Assembly (NCBI GenBank): GCA_013335275.1
Contig: JAAXVX010000090.1
Span: 1-6,324, forward strand
Length of the DNA stretch: 6,324 nucleotides
Direction of reading: 5' to 3'
From: Bacteroidales bacterium
Lineage (GTDB): Bacteria; Bacteroidota; Bacteroidia; Bacteroidales; UBA932
Under the pieces are notes generated by a model. That model did no database searches and was not told the DNA's origin. It saw nothing but the letters and a program-made list of their open reading frames with translations. The position numbers were made by a program, and so were the translations under genes. Of this stretch, positions 1 to 6,324 are shown one piece after another (within the stretch, counting starts at the first letter, position 1; every line of letters begins with the position of its first letter).

Positions 1-163
1 GTTCGGGCACCAATCCATACTGCGAAAGGTTGCGCGCGAAAACCTTGGGATCCAACAGTTTCACCCCGCCCGCCCAGATAAAAAGCAGGCCGATGACCAA
101 CCGCGAGATCGGGTAAACCCAGGGTGAAGAAAGCAAAATCTTCTTTATTGAAGTCAACAACAT
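1..163 (-). CDS. MauE/DoxX-like integral membrane protein, N-terminal part (runs off left edge)
   Basis: Reading the minus strand from an ATG at 163-161 gives 54 codons open to the window edge. The peptide starts MLLTSIKKILL. A hydrophobic segment at about residues 20-32 (RLVIGLLFIWAGG) follows, then KLLDPKVFARNL and a QYGLVPE stretch. A first transmembrane helix followed by a G-x-K-L-L-D-P-x-x-F-A pattern and a Y-G-L-x-P motif is characteristic of the MauE and DoxX membrane families. These are small multi-helix proteins linked to redox or disulfide chemistry in other systems. The start is supported by an in-frame TGA upstream, inside the IS end. A conventional ribosome binding site is not obvious; GTGGA sits almost against the ATG. 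The start lies only 8 bp outside the left inverted repeat, so the IS has separated the gene from its original upstream region. MauE versus DoxX cannot be settled from 54 residues. Confidence 0.6.
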   Translation of the reverse strand, partial: MLLTSIKKILLSSPWVYPISRLVIGLLFIWAGGVKLLDPKVFARNLSQYGLVPE

Positions 164-171
164 TCCACTAT

Positions 172-194
172 TGATGGTTTCGTAAAAAGTTCAC
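172..194 (+). repeat. Left terminal inverted repeat of the IS
   Basis: The repeat begins TGATGGTTTCG and ends AAAAAGTTCAC, with one base between these blocks. It matches the reverse complement of 2040-2062 at 18 of 23 positions. Mismatches fall at repeat positions 7, 8, 12, 20 and 21. Similarity stops just inside this block, which sets the inner boundary. Confidence 0.85.
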
Positions 195-239
195 AATATG
201 CAACATGATGAAATTGTTTTAGATTCTGCCATTTTGTTC

Positions 240-268
240 TTGCGCCAGGAGTGGGTTTATGGTAGTAT
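240..268 (+). promoter_or_regulatory. Possible weak sigma70-like promoter of the transposase
   Basis: TTGCGC at 240-245 and TAGTAT at 263-268 are separated by 17 bp, the standard spacing, and lie about 35 bp upstream of the transposase start. They match the consensus hexamers at only 3 of 6 and 4 of 6 positions. A weak promoter is usual for an IS, but a match of this quality can occur by chance. Confidence 0.3.
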
Positions 269-293
269 TGTTCTGTCATTTTAAATAGTTAAC

Positions 294-299
294 AGGAGA
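294..299 (+). promoter_or_regulatory. Ribosome binding site of the transposase
   Basis: AGGAGA lies 4 bp before the ATG at 304 (AACAGGAGACGGGATG). This is a strong Shine-Dalgarno match near optimal spacing, and it fixes the transposase start at 304 rather than at internal methionines. Confidence 0.75.
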
Positions 300-303
300 C
301 GGG

Positions 304-2025
304 ATGATACGCATCAAAGACCACAAAACCCGCTACATGTTCGACCCCTTTGGCTACCTCGGGCAGAAGCGCAAGAAGTTGTTGGACAACTCCTGGCCTG
401 GAACATTTCGTGATCACGTGCGGCCCATTCTCCCGGTGGAACTGCTGGCCAGGCACTTCAGTGAAGACATGGGGCGGCCCACCAACGAACTGGTGGCCAT
501 GATGGGTGCCATGATTCTTCAGCAGATGCATGATCTCACCGATGAAGAGACCGTCAATCAGTTTGCGTTCAACATCCAGTGGCATTATGCGTTGGACATC
601 ACCGGCAATTCCGACAAAGACGCTTATGCATGCCCGAAGAGCATCTGGAGCATCCGCCACATCATGAGCGAACACGACCTCTACCAACCCGTATTTGAAA
701 GGGTGGCGGATCATTTGGGAAAGGTTTTTGATGCCGACTACAGCCTTCAGCGTCTCGACTCGGTTCACATCTTTTCCAACATGCGCCATTTGGGTCGCAT
801 CGGGATCTTTGTAAAGACCATTCAGAAGTTTTTGACCAATCTCAAGCGGCATCATCGGGATCTGTTCGATGGGTTGGGTCGGGAGTTCACCGATCGCTAT
901 CTGTGCAAGGAAGAGGGATCGACCTTTTCCATGGTAAAGCCCTCCGAGTCTTCGCGTACCCTCGAGATCCTCGGAAACGACCTCTTTTCCCTGATCGAGC
1001 GCTTCGGTTCCTGCAATGAGGTGGCGGCGATGAGCAGCTACCAGCTCATGGTCAGGGTTCTGAAGGAACAATGCCTGGTGACGGAAGACCCGGACACCGA
1101 CACCAGGAAGGTTACCATCAAAGCCAACAAGGAAGTAGCATCGGATTCTCTCCAGAATCCTTCAGACCCGGATGCGACCTACGACGGCCACAAGGGGAAG
1201 GGCTACCAGGTCCAGGTGGCGGAAACCTACAGCAGAGACGAGGAGTCGGAGACCCTGTCCCTGATCACCTATATCGAGGTAGAGCCGGCTCATGAAAGCG
1301 ATGCCAACGCTGTGATCCCATACCTTGAGGCCACGGGGGAGCGGGGGGTGGCTCCCGATGAGGTTCTTGCCGATTCCCTTTACGGCAGTGACCACAACTG
1401 TGAAAAGGCCAAGGAACTGGGAGTGGACGTAGTGTCTCCGTGCATGGGTTCTTCGCCCAACGGTCCGTGCACCCTCGGTGATTTCACCTTTTCCGGGGAT
1501 GGAAAGCCGGTTGCCTGTCCCCGGGGGCATACGCCGATAGGAACCAAAAAGAAGAAGGGCCGATTCAGTGCCGTCTTTGACTCCGAGACATGCTCCGCTT
1601 GCCCTCTGGTTGGGGATTGTCCGGTAAAGGCCGGCCGTCGAGGTCACTATCTGCGCTATGATGAAAAGGCTTTGCGCCTGGCGCATCGCAGAACTATCGA
1701 GAACACTCCGGAGTTCATAGAAAAATACCGCTTCCGGGCAGGCGTCGAGGGCACGATGTCCCAGTTTGACCGACGAACCGGGGTCAAACATCAGCGTGTC
1801 AGAGGGTTGAAGGCCGTTCGCCTTTGTGCCTTTCTCAAGGCAACCGGCATCAACATTTATCGGGCAGCTGCGTTCAAACGAGCCCGAAAGGGGGGCGACT
1901 GCCCGCCCAGAGGTCTTCTTTCCGTTCTCCAAACTCTGGTTCAGGTTGCCAAAGAGCGGTTGATGTCCAACTCGGTGTTCGACGTCCGGAAAATTGTCAA
2001 AAGCGGTCTTGGTTTTCAATTTTGA
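304..2025 (+). CDS. IS1182-type DDE transposase
   Basis: This 573-residue protein catalyses cut-and-paste style movement of the surrounding IS. The N-terminal region (about residues 35-150, with PTNELVAMMGAMILQQ and QFAFNIQWHYAL) resembles the DUF772/InsH-type N-terminal domain of IS1182 and IS5 transposases. The RNase H-like catalytic part follows. The likely triad is Asp152 in RLDSVHIFSNM (codon 757-759), Asp357 in VLADSLYGS (codon 1372-1374) and Glu482 in GVEGTMSQFDRR (codon 1747-1749), the last followed by the HQRVRGLKAVR signature. A cysteine-rich stretch between the second Asp and the Glu, containing CPRGH, CSACPLVGDC and a basic KKKKGR run, is typical of the family's DDE_Tnp_1_6-type domain and may bind zinc. 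No frameshift or premature stop is seen, so it appears full length. The strong ribosome binding site supports the start. Third codon positions are GC-rich, unlike the peptidase genes to the right. The triad is assigned by motif, not by alignment. Confidence 0.9.
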   Translation: MIRIKDHKTRYMFDPFGYLGQKRKKLLDNSWPGTFRDHVRPILPVELLARHFSEDMGRPTNELVAMMGAMILQQMHDLTDEETVNQFAFNIQWHYALDITGNSDKDAYACPKSIWSIRHIMSEHDLYQPVFERVADHLGKVFDADYSLQRLDSVHIFSNMRHLGRIGIFVKTIQKFLTNLKRHHRDLFDGLGREFTDRYLCKEEGSTFSMVKPSESSRTLEILGNDLFSLIERFGSCNEVAAMSSYQLMVRVLKEQCLVTEDPDTDTRKVTIKANKEVASDSLQNPSDPDATYDGHKGKGYQVQVAETYSRDEESETLSLITYIEVEPAHESDANAVIPYLEATGERGVAPDEVLADSLYGSDHNCEKAKELGVDVVSPCMGSSPNGPCTLGDFTFSGDGKPVACPRGHTPIGTKKKKGRFSAVFDSETCSACPLVGDCPVKAGRRGHYLRYDEKALRLAHRRTIENTPEFIEKYRFRAGVEGTMSQFDRRTGVKHQRVRGLKAVRLCAFLKATGINIYRAAAFKRARKGGDCPPRGLLSVLQTLVQVAKERLMSNSVFDVRKIVKSGLGFQF

Positions 2026-2039
2026 TCCATGACCGAGCA

Positions 2040-2062
2040 GTTTACTTTTTGCGATTCCATCA
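2040..2062 (-). repeat. Right terminal inverted repeat of the IS
   Basis: Read on the minus strand it begins TGATGGAATCGC and continues AAAAAGTAAAC, matching the left repeat at 18 of 23 positions. It lies 14 bp beyond the transposase stop codon. Immediately outside it (2063 onward) S9 peptidase coding sequence starts, so the repeat marks the breakpoint in that gene. Confidence 0.85.
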
Positions 2063-4043
2063 TACATGGTTGAAAACCAAAGGGCTTCCTCAAAACTGGA
2101 AAATAAGCGAAAACAGGTCTCTTCAGTTTGATGAACCGGCAAACAGATTGTTCTTCGGTATTTCGCCGGTTATGCCCGAAAAAGACACTACAATTGTCGA
2201 TTCGGAAGTTGCAAAACTTGATATCTGGCACTATGCAGAACCTTACATTCAACCATACCAGCTGTTGAACGCACAAAGGGAGATTAAAAAATCGTATGTG
2301 AGTACTATTGAGCTTAACGGAGAGCCTGCTATTGTTCAGCTCGCTACTGAGGATTATGAAATAGTTAATGTGCCAGATGAATGGTCGGCCAGTTGGGGTT
2401 ACTGTGCATCTGACAAAAGATATGAGATGGAATCTCAGTGGTCTGCCAATCCGCACAGAGATCTTTACATCGTCTCTGTAAAGGACGGAAGCAGCAAGAT
2501 TATTCTCAAGGATGTATTTATAAGCAGTGTCAGCCCATCGTTTGACGGAAACTATTTAATCTGGTTCAACAACTCGGACCGTAAGTGGTATTCATACGAA
2601 GCAGCGTCGGGACTTATCAGAAATATTGCAAAGGATGTAGAAGTTTCGTTTGCAGATGAGCTTCACGACACACCGGAAATGGCCCCTTCATATGGACACG
2701 GCGGATGGTCGGAAGGAGACAAAGAGGTATACTTGTACGACAGGTACGATGTGTGGCAGGTCGATCCAAAAGGAGAGCAGCCATCTGTAAATATCTCCGA
2801 AGGAACCGGAAGAAAAGAGAACAAGATGTTTAGACTTGTACGTCTTGACAAAATGCTCCTCCCTCCCGGGACTCCGGGAGTAAAGCTTACTCCTATAAAA
2901 CCAAAAGAAACAGTCTATTTTTCTGTTTTTGATAACGTTACAAAGGAAAATGGTTACTACTTAAAGGAGATGAACAAGCGCAAACCGGTTTTGAAAAAAT
3001 GGGTACTGGAACCTTACAATTTCATGTATCTTACAAGATCCAAGGATGGTTCGGTTATTACCTACGTAAAACATAACTTTGCCACATCGCCTGAATTATG
3101 GATAACAAGAGATAACTTCAAGACTCAACAGAAATATACAGACATAAACCCTCAGCAGAGGGACTATATCTGGGGCACAAATGAACTGGTGAAGTGGAAA
3201 TCTGCAACAGGACTAGATGTTGAGGGAATTCTTCATAAACCCGAGAATTTTGACCCGGCGAAAAAGTATCCGATGATTGTTTATTTCTACGAAAAAACAA
3301 GTGATTACCTATATTACTACAGGGCTCCTGCCCCAAGCCGCTCAACGGTTAATATTACATTTTTCACAAGCAACGGTTATCTGGTATTTGTTCCGGATAT
3401 CTATTATCAGATAGGTCATCCCGGAAAGAGTGCACTTGATTGTATTGTCCCGGGTGTTGAAATGCTTTGCAAGAACTCATGGGTAGACAGAGACAACATT
3501 GCAATTCAGGGTCAGAGTTGGGGTGGTTACCAGGTTGCTTATATGATAACTCAACCTCAGGTGTTCAAGTGGAAAGCTGCCGGTGCCGGTGCTCCGGTAT
3601 CAAACATGACCAGTGCGTATGGAGGAATACGCTGGGGTTCCGGCGTTTCTCGCCAGTTCCAGTATGAGCATACTCAGAGCAGAATCGGAAAAACTCTTTG
3701 GGAAGATCTTGACCTGTACATAGAGAACTCTCCTTTGTTCCATGCAGACAAGATTGAGACTCCGGTGCTGATAATGTCAAACGATGCAGATGAGGCAGTT
3801 CCGTGGTATCAGGGTATTGAGTATTTTACTGCATTGCGAAGACTCGGAAAACCGGCGTGGATGCTTCAGTACAACAACGAATCGCACAACCTTGGCAACA
3901 GGGTAAATGCAAAAGATCTCAGCATTAGGCTATCTCAGTTCTTTGACCACTTTCTTAAAGGTGCTCCAATGCCTGTATGGATGAAAACAGGTGTGCCTGC
4001 AACAATGAAAGGCATTGACTGGGGATTTAAAATAGCAGAATAA
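2063..4043 (+). pseudogene. S9 family (prolyl oligopeptidase/DPP4-like) serine peptidase, 5'-truncated at the IS
   Basis: About 658 residues of recognisable sequence begin at the right inverted repeat (first peptidase-like residues WLKTKGLP near 2067) and run to TAA at 4041-4043. The front, to about residue 410, is WD/beta-propeller-like, with phrases such as LQFDEPANRLFFG and LDIWHYAEPYIQP. The C-terminal alpha/beta hydrolase domain carries the nucleophile Ser in GQSWGGY (codon 3516-3518), the likely Asp in NDADEAVPW (codon 3789-3791) and His in NESHNLGN (codon 3885-3887). Related Bacteroidota peptidases are usually about 900 residues or longer, so roughly the first quarter is missing. Such enzymes are normally exported and cleave peptides from oligopeptides. 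The frame stays open upstream into the IS to an ATG at 1824, but that part reads the transposase in another frame and is not peptidase sequence. The first in-frame ATG inside the peptidase portion is at 2172 and has no clear ribosome binding site. With part of the propeller gone, activity is doubtful. If the junction is an assembly error, this is instead the 3' part of an intact gene. Confidence 0.82.
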
Positions 4044-4085
4044 CAACAGCTCAGAAGCCGGTTTAACCGACACTCTGCATAAAAT

Positions 4086-4124
4086 AAAAAACACAAACTC
4101 TTCCAGGGAAGGTTTGTGTTTTTT
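4086..4124. terminator. Bidirectional rho-independent terminator between convergent genes
   Basis: A 13-bp perfect stem pairs 4086-4098 (AAAAAACACAAAC) with 4112-4124. Above a single bulged T, CTTC pairs with GAAG around a CAGG loop. The arms consist of an A-tract on one side and a T-tract on the other, so either strand yields a hairpin followed by a U-run. It sits in the 113-bp gap between the S9 stop at 4043 and the C25 peptidase stop at 4157, where a terminator shared by two converging transcripts is expected. Confidence 0.88.
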
Positions 4125-4156
4125 GTTGTTACCTCTATACAGATTTTGCTTCGCTG

Positions 4157-6324
4157 TTACATTCTTTTAATGCTTTGAAGCACTTCTGCCTTGAGTTTTT
4201 CAGATATGGAGCTCTCTTTGTATACATCGTTGAGAGTATTCAAAATCACATCTTTGTGTATGCTCAGGTTGAACCAGCCAAGTGCCTCGGCAAGTGCAGC
4301 TCTCAGATCCGGATCGTCGGATGTGTCTTTAAGCATTGGCAAAAGGCTCGTTACCTGCTTGTGATTGTTATAGTTCCTCAGGCCCCTGATTGCAAAAAGT
4401 CTATTCTCCGGTTTTGCCGATTTGTCCAAAATTGTCTTGAGCGATTTATCCTGTGCTCTCTGTTGCCCTTTGTAGTATTCGCTCAGGTTTTTGATTGTCT
4501 CCTGCTTGTCTGTAAGGTTAGAAGCATTTACCTGGTTCTCTATCTCTTTCACCACTTCATTTATGTCAAACATCTGGAGCGAACTTTGTGCCGCATACTG
4601 TACCCGCTGGCTCTCGTTTGAAAAGATAACTATGTTCACAAGAGGGGCTATGAATACATTATCGCCGTAATAGGCGGCAAACCTGGCCGAGAATCTTCGT
4701 ATGAGCTCATAGGGGTCGTCCAAACCCAGTCGAACTGCCTCAATTGAGTTTGCGTCTCTTATGTCCAGCAGCCTTTTCAATGCTTCCATCCTAACACTGT
4801 AGTGCTTGCTTTCCCTGAACAACTTTAGCATTTGTGAAGAAAAGTCTTTCGACGGAATCTTTGACAGTTGCTTGATTGCAATTGTTTGCTCGTTGACCTT
4901 GTTTGACTTAAGGTAGCTTTTCCACGCAGACAGCTCTCCGCCTTTTGTGGCTAATCTGGTATTAAGCACTTTTGCCTCCTTTGAGCCTAACTGGGCGAAC
5001 TGATATGTCGGGTCGCCAATAAGGTGGGATTCCAGATATTGAAACTCTTTTTGCCAGAAACCAATTCTTGCACCTTCTGCCAGTAATCCCAGCAATTCAA
5101 GTGACCACTTGTCCTGAAGAACGTTCACGGTATTACCTTGTGCAGCAATTGTGTTCCCCTCTCCAAAAACATGATAACCTGCTATATATCCTGGTCTGTG
5201 GAACGAACCGTTGTAGCATGCGTCAAAGATTGATAATCTTGGCTGCATTCTTATCTTGCGAAGATCACTCAGGCCAATGTTAATATCAGCTGCAAAAATC
5301 GAGTCCTGTACTCTGAGTGAGTCAAGAGTGCTTTTGTTAAAAAACTCCTCGGTAAAGCCATATTCCTCAATCAGTTCCTTTTTAAATTTGGCCGCTCTCT
5401 CTCCCTTATACTTTCGGTATGAGTGTCTGAGAGATGCCGCCATGGCACTCATTGGACCAATTTTATCCGATGCCTTGTTCTTGTCAAATACAGGATTTGT
5501 GATTTCCAGGTCGTTAGGTGCCGGATAATCTCCATTTATATACTGAATATGAAAATCGCCGTGTTCATGGAATATAAACAAATCGGTACCACTTTGCTGC
5601 AATTTTTCATAAAGTTTGTACTTCATGAAAGGAGCCTGACGGAAGTTATAAAATCCGTTCCCTTTTGACGTTTTGAATGCAAGAGGAATTTGCTCCTTTA
5701 TCGCAAACTGCTCATTCTGCCAGGCAGTAAGACAATCCGAGTTGTATCCGTGTCCGTTGAAAATTACAAGTTGGTCCAGGGGATTGCTCTCCTTATGTGC
5801 TGCAACAACTTTCTTTAGGTACCTCTTTAGCAGGAGGCCTGGCTCAATACCCATGTCTGAGGGAGGCATCATTCTCGCAGAATAGAAGTCGCTCATAATA
5901 ATCTGTGGAGAACTCTCTTTAATGCGATAGTAAAATATCAGGGGATTTTTTGCATCCTGCTGCATAAATTCAAATTCCAGATCAAGGTCGTCGTAGTATC
6001 TGTCCGAAGTTACCGAAGACTCGTCAATGGGAAATTTCTCTTCGTCCATCTTGAATGCGGTAGTTGAATGCTGAAAGTTCTGAACTCGTACAATTGGTAT
6101 TTTTCCAATGAATACGGCACCCTCCATAACTGGTTTCCGGGAATAGAGTTCTTTTATTTCCGATCTTAGGATTTCGGGATTGCTCCATTCTCCAACCAAT
6201 ATTACCGCTCCAAGGCCCTCGCTTTCAAGAACCGATTTGTAATCCAGAATTTCTGCCTTTGCGGCCGAGAAAGATTCGGTGTCTACAACTATCAAAAATC
6301 GGGACTCAAATTTTCCTTTTGCCG
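4157..6324 (-). CDS. Gingipain-like (C25 family) cysteine peptidase with C-terminal HEAT-like repeats, 5' end beyond window
   Basis: The minus-strand frame is open from the window edge to TAA at 4159-4157. A TTG at 6295 is an unlikely start: the codons before it (AKGKFESRF) continue without a stop into the strand FLIVVD, so the N-terminus, any signal peptide and perhaps more domains lie outside. Counting from 6295, residues 1-60 form alternating strands (LIVVD, GAVILVGEW, AVFIGKIPIVR), as in caspase-like folds. LVIFNGHG has His182, DLFIFHEHGD has His245, and LSIFDACYNGSF has Cys360, closely resembling the gingipain FDVACVNGDF nucleophile motif. GNTIAAQGNT and LIGDPTYQF (near 427-433) complete a C25-type domain. 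From about residue 470 to the end, helical pairs such as SVRMEALKRLLDI, LIRRFSARFAAYYGD and PDLRAALAEALGWF resemble HEAT repeats, which usually bind proteins. The likely role is an exported peptidase with a protein-binding tail; substrate unknown. It converges on the S9 gene. Confidence 0.8.
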   Translation of the reverse strand, partial: AKGKFESRFLIVVDTESFSAAKAEILDYKSVLESEGLGAVILVGEWSNPEILRSEIKELYSRKPVMEGAVFIGKIPIVRVQNFQHSTTAFKMDEEKFPIDESSVTSDRYYDDLDLEFEFMQQDAKNPLIFYYRIKESSPQIIMSDFYSARMMPPSDMGIEPGLLLKRYLKKVVAAHKESNPLDQLVIFNGHGYNSDCLTAWQNEQFAIKEQIPLAFKTSKGNGFYNFRQAPFMKYKLYEKLQQSGTDLFIFHEHGDFHIQYINGDYPAPNDLEITNPVFDKNKASDKIGPMSAMAASLRHSYRKYKGERAAKFKKELIEEYGFTEEFFNKSTLDSLRVQDSIFAADINIGLSDLRKIRMQPRLSIFDACYNGSFHRPGYIAGYHVFGEGNTIAAQGNTVNVLQDKWSLELLGLLAEGARIGFWQKEFQYLESHLIGDPTYQFAQLGSKEAKVLNTRLATKGGELSAWKSYLKSNKVNEQTIAIKQLSKIPSKDFSSQMLKLFRESKHYSVRMEALKRLLDIRDANSIEAVRLGLDDPYELIRRFSARFAAYYGDNVFIAPLVNIVIFSNESQRVQYAAQSSLQMFDINEVVKEIENQVNASNLTDKQETIKNLSEYYKGQQRAQDKSLKTILDKSAKPENRLFAIRGLRNYNNHKQVTSLLPMLKDTSDDPDLRAALAEALGWFNLSIHKDVILNTLNDVYKESSISEKLKAEVLQSIKRM

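Larger units (their letters stand above)
172..2062 (+). mobile_element. Complete IS1182-type insertion sequence, about 1.9 kb
   Basis: A single-transposase insertion sequence is delimited by a pair of 23-bp imperfect inverted repeats (18 of 23 positions identical) at 172-194 and 2040-2062. Both ends begin TGATGG and share TCG and AAAAAGT blocks. The transposase fills most of the element, with about 110 bp of leader and 14 bp between the stop codon and the right repeat, as expected for a compact IS. There is no passenger gene. The ends and reading frame look intact, so the element could be active. No target-site duplication is apparent: the left flank ends CACTAT and the right flank starts TACATG. 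The family call comes from the transposase layout. Element length and repeat length fit the IS1182 family, but the exact element name cannot be given without an ISfinder search. Confidence 0.85.

Noticed and set aside
289..1071. 260-residue minus-strand open frame across the transposase N-terminal half
   Set aside because: It is fully antisense to a well-supported transposase with DDE motifs and a ribosome binding site, and shows no recognisable domain. GC-rich genes often have open antisense frames.
1824..2062. Upstream ATG at 1824 as the start of the S9 peptidase
   Set aside because: This stretch lies within the IS and is an alternative-frame reading of the transposase C-terminus. Peptidase-like sequence begins only after 2062.
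164..2070. A target-site duplication flanking the IS
   Set aside because: The sequences immediately outside the repeats (CACTAT on the left, TACATG on the right) share only a trivial TA-level similarity, so no duplication can be claimed.
1162..2142. 326-residue minus-strand open frame spanning the IS right end
   Set aside because: It crosses both the inverted repeat and the S9 junction and is antisense to both genes. It has no family-like motifs.
4175..4621. 148-residue plus-strand open frame
   Set aside because: It is antisense to the HEAT-like region of the C25 peptidase gene, is rich in Cys and Phe as antisense readings often are, and has no ribosome binding site or domain signal.
6293..6295. 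TTG at 6295 as the true start of the C25-like protein
   Set aside because: The frame continues open to the window edge, and the residues before it are contiguous with a core beta strand. The start is therefore outside the window.

Overview
The window looks like environmental (metagenomic) bacterial DNA with two unlike halves. Positions 1-2062 are comparatively GC-rich and resemble a deltaproteobacterial (Desulfobacterota-type) genome or element. Positions 2063-6324 are more AT-rich, with the peptidase types typical of Bacteroidota. The taxonomic assignment is inferred from protein style and base composition, not from a search.

Layout: (1) 1-163, minus strand, is the N-terminal end of a MauE/DoxX-like small membrane protein that runs off the left edge. 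(2) 172-2062 is a complete insertion sequence of about 1.9 kb. It has 23-bp imperfect terminal inverted repeats at 172-194 and 2040-2062 and one plus-strand DDE transposase (304-2025) of IS1182 type. (3) 2063-4043, plus strand, is an S9 (prolyl oligopeptidase/DPP4-like) peptidase without its N-terminal part; it begins exactly at the right end of the IS and keeps the full Ser-Asp-His catalytic domain. (4) 4086-4124 is a strong hairpin with an A-tract and a T-tract, placed to terminate both convergent genes. (5) 4157-6324, minus strand, is a large gingipain-like (C25, caspase-fold) cysteine peptidase followed by HEAT-like repeats; its 5' end lies beyond the right edge.

The most informative point is the IS and its surroundings. 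The flank on its left is not the missing front of the S9 gene but an unrelated gene on the other strand, and base composition changes at the right inverted repeat. No target-site duplication is visible. Either IS-mediated deletion or recombination joined two loci, or the assembly was joined falsely through a multicopy IS. The two peptidases on the right are probably native neighbours in a Bacteroidota genome. Their convergent arrangement gives no evidence of a shared operon. No CRISPR array, tRNA or rRNA was seen.
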